From the NCBI GenBank assembly GCA_945957305.1, contig CAMFLN010000009.1, forward strand, positions 1-15,167: a stretch of 15,167 nucleotides of DNA. Direction: 5' to 3'. Origin of the DNA: an uncultured Planctomycetaceae bacterium (GTDB taxonomy: Bacteria; Planctomycetota; Planctomycetia; Pirellulales; JACPPG01). The position numbers were made by a program, and so were the translations under genes. The notes below the pieces were generated by a model that was not told the origin of the DNA, did no database searches, and saw only the letters and a program-made list of their open reading frames with translations. Below, in pieces: positions 8,138-15,123 of this stretch. The stretch's first letter is position 1. Each line of letters opens with the position of its first letter.

Positions 8138-8166
8138 TTGACACGATCCTAACAGGGTCGTAGAGT
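8138..8166 (+). promoter_or_regulatory. Sigma70-type promoter for the DUF1573 gene
   Basis: A perfect -35 hexamer TTGACA (8138-8143), an ideal 17-nt spacer, and a -10 hexamer TAGAGT (8161-8166, 4 of 6 matches to TATAAT). Transcription would begin near 8173, giving an untranslated leader of about 115 nt before the ATG at 8290. Confidence 0.6.
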
Positions 8167-8190
8167 TCCACGACGACCGATCAATGCGCT

Positions 8191-8262
8191 GCCGGGAGGA
8201 GCCCAGACGCGCAACTACTGTCAGCCTGAAACCGTGAGCGGTTTCTCGCGTAGGCTCCCGGC
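8191..8262 (+). promoter_or_regulatory. Nested stem-loop in the DUF1573 mRNA leader
   Basis: Three pairs of complementary arms nest in order: GCCGGGAG (8191-8198) with CTCCCGGC (8255-8262); ACGCG (8207-8211) with CGCGT (8247-8251); GAAACC (8228-8233) with GGTTTC (8240-8245, 6-nt loop). The structure lies wholly inside the predicted leader and ends 18 nt before the GAGG ribosome site. It matches no riboswitch I know. It could control translation, RNA stability or early termination. This is inference from base pairing only. Confidence 0.45.
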
Positions 8263-8289
8263 CCGCATGCACTTCCTATGAGGAAATGT

Positions 8290-9330
8290 ATGTCTAGCGT
8301 TCGTGTTCATGGTTTGGGATTGCTGGTGCTGCTGTCGTGCGCGGGCCTGGCCCAGGGTCAGGAATGGGCGCGCAAGATGTTCGAGACCACAAGTCACGAC
8401 TTTGGCAATGTCGCGCGTGGGGCCAAAGTCGAGTATCTGTTCAAGTTCCACAACCCGTACAAGGAGGACGTCCACATTGTCGACGTCCGCTCGAGTTGCG
8501 GCTGCACGACCCCGCGTGCCTTGAACGATACGGTCAAGACCTATGACGAAAGCGCCGTCGTGGCCGCTTTCAACACGCGCACCTTCCTCGGCCAGCGTAG
8601 TGCCACGTTGACCGTGGTTATCGATAAGCCGTTCTACGCCGAGGTGCAGTTGCAGGTGTCGGGCTATATTCGCCGCGACATCGTCATTCACCCGGGTGAA
8701 GTCGACCTGGGCACCGTCGACCAGGGATCGCCGGCCGAAAAGCAGATTTCCATTAGCTACGCCGGCCGCAGCGATTGGCAGATTCTCGACGTGAAGGCGG
8801 GCAGCCCCTACCTGGAAACGCAACTCCTCGAAACGCGCCGCGATTCGGGCCAGGTCGCCTATGATTTGAAGGTCTTCTTGAAGCCGGATGCTCCCAGCGG
8901 GTCGATCAACGAACAACTGGTCCTCTTGACCAATGACCAGCGTTCACCCGAGGTGCCGCTCGACGTCGCGGGGCGCGTTGTCGCGGAACTCACTGTCAGC
9001 CCGGCCTCGATCCTGATGGGCGTCCTGGAGCCTGGCCAGAAGGCCACCAAGCAACTGGTCATCAAGGCCAAGCGTCCGTTCCGAATCACGGGCATCACCT
9101 GCGATGACGAATGCTTCGATTTCAAGACCCCCGAGACCGCCAAGCCGATGCATGTCGTACCGATCACTTTCGTGGCCGGCGATAAGACGGGTAAAGTGGC
9201 CCAGAAGATTCGCGTGACGACCGACTTGGGCGAAGACGTGGTGGCCGAGTTTTCGGCCTATGCCCAGATCGTCACGCCCGATAAAAAGCCGCTCGAACGG
9301 ACGACTTCGAGCCGTCCGGCTGCAGAATAG
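8290..9330 (+). CDS. DUF1573 domain secreted protein
   Basis: The protein of about 346 residues begins with a signal sequence (HGLGLLVLLSCAGLAQGQEW). The LLSC stretch could also serve as a lipobox, so it is either a periplasmic protein or a lipoprotein. Mature residues FETTSHDFGNVARGAKVEYL and KFHNPYKEDVHIVDVRSSCG, with the SSCGCTTP motif at about 68-75, are the DUF1573 signature (PF07610), an Ig-like beta-sandwich domain. The rest repeats the pattern with HPGEVDLGTVDQGS and SPASILMGVLEPGQ, suggesting three tandem Ig-like (ASH/MSP-like) domains. DUF1573 proteins are abundant and secreted in Planctomycetota and Bacteroidota; function is not established. The ATG at 8290 has GAGGA 5 nt upstream. 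An in-frame ATG at 8278 would add MRKC and would itself overlap that ribosome site, so 8290 is preferred. The promoter and structured leader lie upstream. The gene converges on the feo operon. Confidence 0.9.
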   Translation: MSSVRVHGLGLLVLLSCAGLAQGQEWARKMFETTSHDFGNVARGAKVEYLFKFHNPYKEDVHIVDVRSSCGCTTPRALNDTVKTYDESAVVAAFNTRTFLGQRSATLTVVIDKPFYAEVQLQVSGYIRRDIVIHPGEVDLGTVDQGSPAEKQISISYAGRSDWQILDVKAGSPYLETQLLETRRDSGQVAYDLKVFLKPDAPSGSINEQLVLLTNDQRSPEVPLDVAGRVVAELTVSPASILMGVLEPGQKATKQLVIKAKRPFRITGITCDDECFDFKTPETAKPMHVVPITFVAGDKTGKVAQKIRVTTDLGEDVVAEFSAYAQIVTPDKKPLERTTSSRPAAE

Positions 9331-9338
9331 GAATTTAC

Positions 9339-9360
9339 TCTCGCGCTGCTCACGGCGAGA
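9339..9360 (+). terminator. Small hairpin just after the DUF1573 gene
   Basis: TCTCGC (9339-9344) pairs with GCGAGA (9355-9360) around a 10-nt loop, 8 nt after the stop codon. It is followed by CTTAATCG, with no T tract, so it is at best a weak terminator or an mRNA 3' end structure. Confidence 0.3.
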
Positions 9361-9403
9361 CTTAATCGTGTAACGCCTGGTTGTCCATGCTCTGAAATGC
9401 TGC

Positions 9404-9438
9404 ACCGGCCGTGCCCGCAACTTACGGGCGCGGCCGGT
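9404..9438. terminator. Strong 14-bp hairpin between convergent DUF1573 and feo transcripts
   Basis: Arms 9404-9417 and 9425-9438 pair over 14 bp with one G-T mismatch and a 7-nt loop. The position between two convergent transcription units suggests a bidirectional terminator. T tracts are weak on both sides (TTCGCATTCT on plus, GCATTTCAG on minus), so termination may depend on hairpin strength or on Rho. The stop codon of the FeoB-associated gene (TAA, 9422-9424 on the complement) lies in the loop. Confidence 0.6.
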
Positions 9439-9661
9439 TCGCATTCTGGACCGCGTCGGCGTGAACGTAGAGCGCTTCGAGCGCAATCACCTGCGGCGTG
9501 CTGCCGTGTTGCGCAGGGCATGAGCTGCACGCCCCGCAGCCCCCTGGCTGCTTGCCGAAGAAGGTCGTCCAAGTCCGGCGCAGCAGATAGACCGTGGCCA
9601 GCAAGACGATGCTGAGGGTCAGCAGGTTTTCGATCGTGTGGCTCATCGCGGTATTATGCAT
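9422..9661 (-). CDS. FeoB-associated Cys-rich membrane protein
   Basis: A 79-residue protein with one N-terminal transmembrane helix (NLLTLSIVLLATVYLLRRTW) followed by FFGKQPGGCGACSSCPAQ, with Cys42, Cys45 and Cys48 in a CxxCxxC cluster. This is the layout of the FeoB-associated Cys-rich membrane protein family (PF12669), small proteins usually encoded right after feoB and thought to assist ferrous iron transport in a FeoC-like position; their mechanism is unproven. The C-terminal 25 residues have no recognisable motif and are partly encoded by the hairpin arm at 9425-9438. It starts 19 nt after the feoB stop, so it is the last gene of the operon. Neither ATG at 9661 nor ATG at 9646 (MSHTIENLL) has a Shine-Dalgarno site. 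Both are possible, and translation may rely on coupling to feoB. Confidence 0.8.
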   Translation of the reverse strand: MHNTAMSHTIENLLTLSIVLLATVYLLRRTWTTFFGKQPGGCGACSSCPAQHGSTPQVIALEALYVHADAVQNANRPRP

Positions 9662-9680
9662 TCGGGGGGAGCCGGTTGCT

Positions 9681-11909
9681 TCAGGAAATGAGCATTCCTA
9701 CTTGATACGTCACCAGGGCCGCCACGTAGGCCAGGCCCGTCATGTACACGAAGGTAAAGACCGGCCACCACCAACTGCCGGTTTCTCGTTTGATCACGAC
9801 CAAGGTCGCGGCGCACTGCGCGCAGAGGGCAAAAAAGACCATCAAGCTCAGCGCCACGGGAATGTTGAAAACCTTTTCTTCGGTCCCCTCCCACGTGGCC
9901 TGCTGCAAGGCGCTGTTGAGCCCCGCGGCTTGCGTGTCGTCGACGTCGACTTCGCCTAAATTGTAAATGATACCCAGCGTGGCGACGACGACCTCGCGCG
10001 CGGGAAACGACGCGATTGCGGCACAGCCAATGCGCCAGTCCCAGCCCAAGGGTCTTACCGCCGGCTCAATCGCATGGCCGATCCGGCCGAGAATGCTCTG
10101 TTCCTGATAAGCGCCGGCGATGCGCCCGTCGATTTCGGCAAGTTCCCGTTCAAGATCGCCACGTTCTGCAGCGCTCTCCGGAAGCTCGGCCAGTCGCGTT
10201 TCGAGGGCCACTTTTTGTTCGGCATACGGGGCCTCGACCGCCGGATCATGCGGGTAGTACAGGCTGGCCCAGACAACGACCGCCACCGCGACGATCAAAG
10301 TGCCGGCGCGACGGATGAATGACCAGCCGCGCTCGAACATGCGATGCAACACGATCGATGGGCCCGGCATCTTGTAGCTGGGCAGTTCCATGACAAAGGG
10401 GGGCGTCGGACCGCGCAACAGAGACTTCTTCAGCACCCAGGCCACGATCGTCGCCGTGACAATGCCGATCAGGTACATCGCCGCCAGCGTCACACCTTGC
10501 AGATTCAGCAAGTCGCCGACGAGTTTCCGCTCGGGAATGAACGCCGTGATTAGCAGGGCGTACACGGGCAGCCGCGCGCTGCAGCTCATCAGGGGAGCAA
10601 TGAGAATCGTCGTCAATCGATCCCGCCGATTCTCGATCGTCCGTGTGGCCATGATGCCGGGGATCGCGCAAGCAAATGACGACAGCAGCGGAATGAACGA
10701 CTTGCCGCTGAGCCCCACGCGCACCATCAGCTTGTCCATCAGGTAAGCCGCGCGGGCCATGTATCCGCAATCTTCGAGCACTGCGATAAAAAAGAAGAGA
10801 ATGAAAATCTGCGGCAAGAAAGCGAGCACGCCGCCCACGCCGCCAATCAAACCATCGACGACCAAGCTGCGCAGCGCACCCTCAGCCATGTGCTCTTCGG
10901 CAAATTGCGCCACGTGCGCCACGCCCGCGTCAATCAAATCCTGTGCCGGCGCGGCCCAGGAAAACACCGCTTGAAAGACGACGACCATCAGCAGCACGAA
11001 GATCAACGTGCCCCACAAGCGATGGGTCAGCACGCGATCCATGCGATCGCTGAGCGTGATCCGCCGCTCGCGAGGCCGTACGACGATGCCGTCGAGAACC
11101 TGGCCAATCCAACCATAGCGGGCCATAGCCTCGACCGCGGGCACTGGCGACCCCGCGGCGGCCAATCGCGTGCGCGCCTCGGCAATGGCGCCGTGCAGAC
11201 CGGGATCGGCATGTTCCAGCACTACATCTTCCAGATAGCCCGTCGTATCGAGCAGCAAACGCTCGACCAGGTAGCGCGGCAACGATGCCTGGCCGTTACT
11301 CGACGCCGTTTCCAGCCGGCGTGTCAGTGCGGCAACTTCGTTTTGAAACTCCGCAGGGAACGGGCTCACATGTTCTCGCGCGGGCCGGTCGATTTGCTCG
11401 ACCAGCGCGTCTTTCAAACGATCAACCCCCTGCCGCCGGTTGGCCTGTACTTCGACCACAGGGATTCCCAGATTGCGTGACAAACGCTCTACGTCGATCG
11501 TGATACCGCGGCTGGCCGCGATATCGACCATGTTCAGCGCCAGCACGGTCGGCAATCCCAACTCGAGCACCTGGCTGACGACGTATAGATTCCGCTGCAA
11601 GTTGCTGGCGTCGACGATGCACAGCACCAGGTCGGGGCGCGGCGCATCATTCTGTCGACCCAGCAGCACGTCGACCGCCACCATTTCGTCCGGTGATCGC
11701 GGCGCCAGGCTGTATGTGCCTGGCAAGTCGATTAAGGTCAGTTGTCGAGCGCGATGCGTGAGCTGTCCGGTCTTTCTTTCGACAGTTACTCCCGGATAGT
11801 TGCCTACCCGTTGGCGGACGCCGGCCAGCGCGCTGAAAAGGGTCGACTTTCCCGTGTTGGGGTTGCCGATCAAGGCGACGCAGAGGTTATTCTCAGTACT
11901 GTGCGACAT
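9681..11909 (-). CDS. feoB: Ferrous iron transporter FeoB
   Basis: A 742-residue polytopic membrane protein that imports Fe2+. The N-terminal G domain has G1 GNPNTGKST (15-23), switch I NYPGVTVE (37-44), G3 DLPG (61-64) and G4 NMVD (126-129), followed by a helical guanine-dissociation-inhibitor-type spacer to about 290. The permease part holds the conserved Cys motifs CAIPGIMATR (Cys414) and LMSCSARLPVY (Cys443) and the two Gate-type halves around them. Between transmembrane segments, residues 558-600 form a charged, probably coiled-coil insertion (KVALETRLAELPESAAERGD) typical of the long FeoB form. The C-terminal helices end at VTYQVGMLIS. The ATG at 11909 gives the usual short lead to G1. 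The frame extends to a GTG at 12038 that would overlap feoA2, which is less likely. No Shine-Dalgarno is evident at 11909. It lies 106 nt after feoA2 and 19 nt before the Cys-rich gene. Confidence 0.97.
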   Translation of the reverse strand: MSHSTENNLCVALIGNPNTGKSTLFSALAGVRQRVGNYPGVTVERKTGQLTHRARQLTLIDLPGTYSLAPRSPDEMVAVDVLLGRQNDAPRPDLVLCIVDASNLQRNLYVVSQVLELGLPTVLALNMVDIAASRGITIDVERLSRNLGIPVVEVQANRRQGVDRLKDALVEQIDRPAREHVSPFPAEFQNEVAALTRRLETASSNGQASLPRYLVERLLLDTTGYLEDVVLEHADPGLHGAIAEARTRLAAAGSPVPAVEAMARYGWIGQVLDGIVVRPRERRITLSDRMDRVLTHRLWGTLIFVLLMVVVFQAVFSWAAPAQDLIDAGVAHVAQFAEEHMAEGALRSLVVDGLIGGVGGVLAFLPQIFILFFFIAVLEDCGYMARAAYLMDKLMVRVGLSGKSFIPLLSSFACAIPGIMATRTIENRRDRLTTILIAPLMSCSARLPVYALLITAFIPERKLVGDLLNLQGVTLAAMYLIGIVTATIVAWVLKKSLLRGPTPPFVMELPSYKMPGPSIVLHRMFERGWSFIRRAGTLIVAVAVVVWASLYYPHDPAVEAPYAEQKVALETRLAELPESAAERGDLERELAEIDGRIAGAYQEQSILGRIGHAIEPAVRPLGWDWRIGCAAIASFPAREVVVATLGIIYNLGEVDVDDTQAAGLNSALQQATWEGTEEKVFNIPVALSLMVFFALCAQCAATLVVIKRETGSWWWPVFTFVYMTGLAYVAALVTYQVGMLIS

Positions 11910-12015
11910 AGCCGGTTGAGGAATCTGGCACGAATATTCTGCGCCGACGCGCATCTCGCTGGTGCGGAACGTCGTCGCTGACCCGCGCGATCCCGGCCCC
12001 GATCGGGTGCGGCAA

Positions 12016-12240
12016 CTAAAGAGATTGAATCTCGACACGCTGCGCTTCGCTTTTGCGCACGCTCAAGTGGTAGCCGCGCACCTCGAATTCGAGCGGATCG
12101 CCGAGAGGAGCAGTTCCCAGCAACTCGACGTCAACACCCGGGGTTAGCCCCATCTCCAGCAAGCGAAGCGAGATTTCGTCGCTCCCCTCGATCGTCACAA
12201 CCCGCGCCCGTTGACCGACGTGTAGCTCGGCTAAGCGCAT
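12016..12240 (-). CDS. feoA: FeoA domain protein (second copy)
   Basis: A 74-residue SH3-like FeoA domain (PF04023): RLAELHVGQRARVVTIEGSD, LLEMGLTPGVDVELLGTAPL, DPLEFEVRGYHLSVRKSEAQ. The LLEMGLTPG turn and the C-terminal ...VRGYHLSVRKSEA strand are standard. FeoA is a small cytoplasmic partner of FeoB, thought to bind or activate it. The ATG at 12240 shares its A with the TGA stop of the upstream feoA copy (TGATG), so translation is very probably coupled; the TTG one codon earlier is unlikely. This copy keeps the consensus better than the first and is the closer to feoB. Confidence 0.93.
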   Translation of the reverse strand: MRLAELHVGQRARVVTIEGSDEISLRLLEMGLTPGVDVELLGTAPLGDPLEFEVRGYHLSVRKSEAQRVEIQSL

Positions 12241-12476
12241 CAAGCGACCACTCCGGGCCGCACCAGCACACGCAGCAGTTCATCAGCGCGCAGGCACAAC
12301 CGCTGTCCGTTAACACGCACGATGCAGGGACGGCCGCTTTGGACCATCTGAACCTCGGCACCCTGGCGAAGACCGATTTCATCCAGCCGGTGCACGAGGT
12401 CACCGTTGCCGACGACGGCGGTCACGGCACCGCTAGTGCCAACTTCGAGGCATTGTAAGGGGATCGAGTCGTTCAC
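12240..12476 (-). CDS. feoA: FeoA domain protein (first copy)
   Basis: A 78-residue FeoA domain: PLQCLEVGTSGAVTAVVGNG, HRLDEIGLRQGAEVQMVQSG, PCIVRVNGQRLCLRADELLR. Pattern and length match PF04023, but sequence identity to the second FeoA copy is low, so this is a diverged pair, not a recent duplication. Cys residues at about 9, 51 and 61 are absent from the other copy. The start is GTG at 12476 with no Shine-Dalgarno site; no other start lies upstream before the Fur-box-like site. It is the first gene of the operon, 26 nt from that site. A tandem FeoA arrangement is seen in other FeoAB systems. The two products may act as a heterodimer, which is inference. Confidence 0.9.
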   Translation of the reverse strand: MNDSIPLQCLEVGTSGAVTAVVGNGDLVHRLDEIGLRQGAEVQMVQSGRPCIVRVNGQRLCLRADELLRVLVRPGVVA

Positions 12477-12495
12477 GAGGAGTCGCCTGGCAGCA

Positions 12496-12531
12496 CTTGT
12501 TATTGAGACTCATTCTCAAGACCTTGTTATT
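12496..12531. repeat. 9-bp direct repeats flanking the Fur-like palindrome
   Basis: CTTGTTATT occurs at 12496-12504 and again at 12523-12531, 27 nt apart, on either side of the Fur-like palindrome and touching its left arm. They may be extra half-sites extending the operator, or sites for a second regulator, or part of the AT-rich promoter. Confidence 0.5.
12503..12519 (-). promoter_or_regulatory. Fur-box-like palindrome upstream of the feo operon
   Basis: On the minus strand the site reads TTGAGAATGAGTCTCAA: perfect 6-bp arms (12503-12508 and 12514-12519) around 5 nt. It resembles the 7-1-7 Fur consensus TGATAATGATTATCA, differing mainly by G for T in the arms. It lies 26 nt upstream of the first feoA start, where repressor binding would block transcription. 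Fe2+-dependent repression by a Fur-family protein is inferred. Confidence 0.8.
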
Positions 12532-12676
12532 TTAAAGCGTCCGGCCAACGCAAGCAAGCCGTTGTCCTAAAAAGAGCAACCATCCCTGCTGGCGGTTCTC
12601 ATGCCTCGTCGTGGTCGAGCGCTTCACGGAAGGCCTTTGCCCGGACCCAATCTCTTCGTCTGGTAAGCTGAGTCGC

Positions 12677-12910
12677 ATGGAAAACGTCACAGACCCCAAA
12701 CCGCAGCCCAATGACGAACTTTATCTGGAAATCCTGCGCCGGATGAGTCCGGCCGACAGGCTACGGAAAGCGTTCGAGTTGACCGAGCTAAGCCGAAAAC
12801 TTCTTCGCGCCGGGCTTGAGAACCAGTTTCCCGAGTTGTCTCCCGAGGAGATTCAAGCGCTTTATGTGAAGCGTTTGCTGGCGATCGCTGGCTACGAAAG
12901 ACCTTCGTAA
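12677..12910 (+). CDS. Small helical protein of unknown function
   Basis: A 77-residue acidic/basic helical protein containing RRMSPADRLRKAFELTELSR, KLLRAGLENQFPELSPEEIQ and YVKRLL. Short proteins with a MSPxxRLxxxxELtxxxRxLxxAGlrxxxPELSxEEIxxxxxxRLL pattern are common hypotheticals in planctomycetes and cyanobacteria, sometimes next to nucleotidyltransferase-like or toxin-like genes. No such partner is seen here. The frame opens with a GTG at 12611, but ATG at 12677 is favoured because the conserved pattern starts afterwards; no good Shine-Dalgarno is visible at either. It is divergent from the feo operon and in line with the VCBS gene 161 bp downstream. I do not recognise a function. Confidence 0.7.
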   Translation: MENVTDPKPQPNDELYLEILRRMSPADRLRKAFELTELSRKLLRAGLENQFPELSPEEIQALYVKRLLAIAGYERPS

Positions 12911-13071
12911 GCCGTCCAACAGTGGTTGCTACTCTGCACCGTACAATCCTCGGAGCTCAATCTCAGTTGATACGTCCGGTACCGATTCCCGGTTACCTCT
13001 AATTCCTTCCCGCGATTACAGTAGTGCCTGCTGATGGGGAACATTTTCAGGGTAATCTTAAACGGTGCGGA

Positions 13072-15123
13072 ATGTTCATTGGTCGATACGCGGTTCATTC
13101 GTCACCGCGACGCGCTTCCCGCCCGGGGCAATTTTGGCCTTCCTGGGCAATCGTTGTGGCGGTCGTTGCGACGGCGCAGCATACATCGGCCGCTGACAGC
13201 GAGACCGCGCCCGGCGAGTTGACGCGGCTGAAGTACAACCACCCCGGGCTGGTCGTTGACTTGGGCGTGGGCCTGTGGGCCTGGCCGCTGCCGTGCGATG
13301 CCGACGGCGATGGCGATTTCGACCTGATCGTTTCCTGCCCCGACAAGCCGTCGAACGGCGTCTGGCTGTTCGAGAACACGACAAGCAGCACATCGATAAC
13401 AAAGATGCCCGTGTTTCGGCCGGCCAGGAAATTGAGCCGCACGACGCACTATGTCATGCCCAGTTATGTCGATGGTCGCCTGCGCGTCCTCTCGCCGTGG
13501 AAAGAATATCCCGATTTTTTGCGCACGGGGATCGAACCGTCGGCGGCCTTGGCGGTGCCCGAGAAGATTCACAATCCTCAGGGCACCGCTCCGCAAGCGC
13601 GCGGCACCAAAATGCGGCACAACCAGTGGCGCTATGTCGATTACGACGGTGACGGCGCACTCGATCTCGTGATCGCCATCGAAGATTGGAGCGACTATGG
13701 GTGGGATGACGCCTGGGACGCCAATGGCCGCTGGCAAAACGGTCCCCTGCACGGTTTCATCTACTGGTTGCGCAACTCAGGGACGAACGGCGGGCCTCAG
13801 TATGCCGCGCCCGAGCTTGTGCAAGCCGCTAGTCGCCCGGTCGACACCTTTGGCTGCGCATCTCCGAATTTCGAAGATTTCGATCGGGACGGCGATCTGG
13901 ATCTGCTGTGTGGCGAATTCCTGGACGGCTTCACCTACTTCGAAAATGTCGGCACGCGGCGCGAACCAACGTATGCAGTAGGAAAACGTCTGCAACTCGC
14001 CGACGGTCGGCCGCTCGTGATGGATCTGGAAATGATCGTGCCCGTCGCGCTGGATTGGGACAAAGACGGCGACTTTGATTTGATTGTCGGTGACGAAGAT
14101 GGCCGGGTGGCTTTTGTAGAGAACACGGGCGAGCTGGCTGAGGATCGCACACCCCGCTTCCTCGCGCCGCGCTATTTTCAACAAGTCGCCGACGAACTGA
14201 AATGCGGAGCGCTGGCCACGCCCGTCGGCTTCGATTGGGATGGAGACGGTGACACCGACATCATCTCGGGCAACACCGCGGGCTATATTGAATGGTTTGA
14301 GAACCTCAGCGGCCCAGGCGTGGCCGATCCTCGCTGGAACGCGCCCCGCCGTCTGACGATCGACGACAAGCCCTTTCGCGTAATGGCGGGCCCCAACGGC
14401 AGCATTCAGGGGCCGTGCGAGGCCAAGTGGGGCTACACCACCTTGTCGATTGCCGACTGGGATCTCGATGGCTTGCCGGATATTGTGTTCAACTCGATTT
14501 GGGGGCGTGTCGAGTGGCTCCGCAACACGGGCACCCGCAGCGAGCCGCGTCTGGCCCCCGCCGCCGCGGTGGAAGTCGATTGGCCTGGCCCCCCGCCCAA
14601 ACCCGCCTGGACCTGGTGGCAGCCCGGCGCCCATGAGCTCGTGACGCAGTGGCGGACCACGCCGGTCGCGCACGACTTCAACAGTGACGGGCTCCCGGAT
14701 TTAGCCGTGCTCGATAGCGAAGGTTACCTGTCATTCTGGCCACGGCACCGGCGCGGCGATCGCCTGGTGCTGCTCCCCCCTGAACGTCTCTTCCTCGACG
14801 AGGAGGGAAAGCCGCTGCGATTGAACGAGCGGCGTGCCGGCGGAAGTGGACGGCGCAAGTTGTGCGTCACCGATTGGAATGGCGACGGCAAGTTCGACTT
14901 GCTGCTCAATTCGACCAGCGCTGATATCTTGTTGCAGATCGATGGGCCGGCGGGAAAGTTCTCCTTTCGCCGGGCTGGCACGATCGCCCGACAGAACATC
15001 GAAGGCCACGACGTCAGCCCGACGACGGTCGATTTCGATGGCGACAACATTCCCGACTTCGTGGGAGGCGCGGAAGACGGACGATTTTACTTTCTCCGCA
15101 ATCCACGCAGCACTTCCAGGTAG
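13072..15123 (+). CDS. Secreted FG-GAP/VCBS repeat protein with nine Asp-rich calcium-binding-type loops
   Basis: A 683-residue exported protein. A Sec-type signal runs from the basic start to WAIVVAVVATAQHTSAADSE, with likely cleavage after TSA. The mature protein repeats an FG-GAP/VCBS-like unit (PF13517) with the loop DxDxDGxxD: CDADGDGDFD, VDYDGDGALD, EDFDRDGDLD, LDWDKDGDFD, FDWDGDGDTD, ADWDLDGLPD, HDFNSDGLPD, TDWNGDGKFD and VDFDGDNIPD. Each is followed by LIV- or DIV-type strands and a WLRN, YFENVG or FVENTG motif, giving a beta-propeller fold of seven or more blades that binds Ca2+. The function may be adhesion or binding of a polymer; no catalytic domain is seen. The ATG at 13072 is preferred; a GTG at 13024 extends the frame. 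No clear Shine-Dalgarno. The stop lies 44 bp from the window end, and no terminator is visible. Confidence 0.9.
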   Translation: MFIGRYAVHSSPRRASRPGQFWPSWAIVVAVVATAQHTSAADSETAPGELTRLKYNHPGLVVDLGVGLWAWPLPCDADGDGDFDLIVSCPDKPSNGVWLFENTTSSTSITKMPVFRPARKLSRTTHYVMPSYVDGRLRVLSPWKEYPDFLRTGIEPSAALAVPEKIHNPQGTAPQARGTKMRHNQWRYVDYDGDGALDLVIAIEDWSDYGWDDAWDANGRWQNGPLHGFIYWLRNSGTNGGPQYAAPELVQAASRPVDTFGCASPNFEDFDRDGDLDLLCGEFLDGFTYFENVGTRREPTYAVGKRLQLADGRPLVMDLEMIVPVALDWDKDGDFDLIVGDEDGRVAFVENTGELAEDRTPRFLAPRYFQQVADELKCGALATPVGFDWDGDGDTDIISGNTAGYIEWFENLSGPGVADPRWNAPRRLTIDDKPFRVMAGPNGSIQGPCEAKWGYTTLSIADWDLDGLPDIVFNSIWGRVEWLRNTGTRSEPRLAPAAAVEVDWPGPPPKPAWTWWQPGAHELVTQWRTTPVAHDFNSDGLPDLAVLDSEGYLSFWPRHRRGDRLVLLPPERLFLDEEGKPLRLNERRAGGSGRRKLCVTDWNGDGKFDLLLNSTSADILLQIDGPAGKFSFRRAGTIARQNIEGHDVSPTTVDFDGDNIPDFVGGAEDGRFYFLRNPRSTSR

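Noticed and set aside
7847..8272. A 141-codon minus-strand reading frame upstream of DUF1573
   Set aside because: No recognisable domain and no Shine-Dalgarno. It runs across the DUF1573 promoter and the nested stem-loop leader, which explain the sequence better.
10890..11480. A 196-codon plus-strand frame within feoB
   Set aside because: Antisense to a region encoding conserved FeoB sequence; no domain of its own.
11910..12038. N-terminal extension of FeoB to a GTG at 12038
   Set aside because: It would overlap feoA2, lacks a ribosome site and adds 43 residues absent from the family norm.
13777..14673. A 298-codon minus-strand frame inside the VCBS gene
   Set aside because: Antisense shadow created by the repeated Asp/Gly codons of the real gene.
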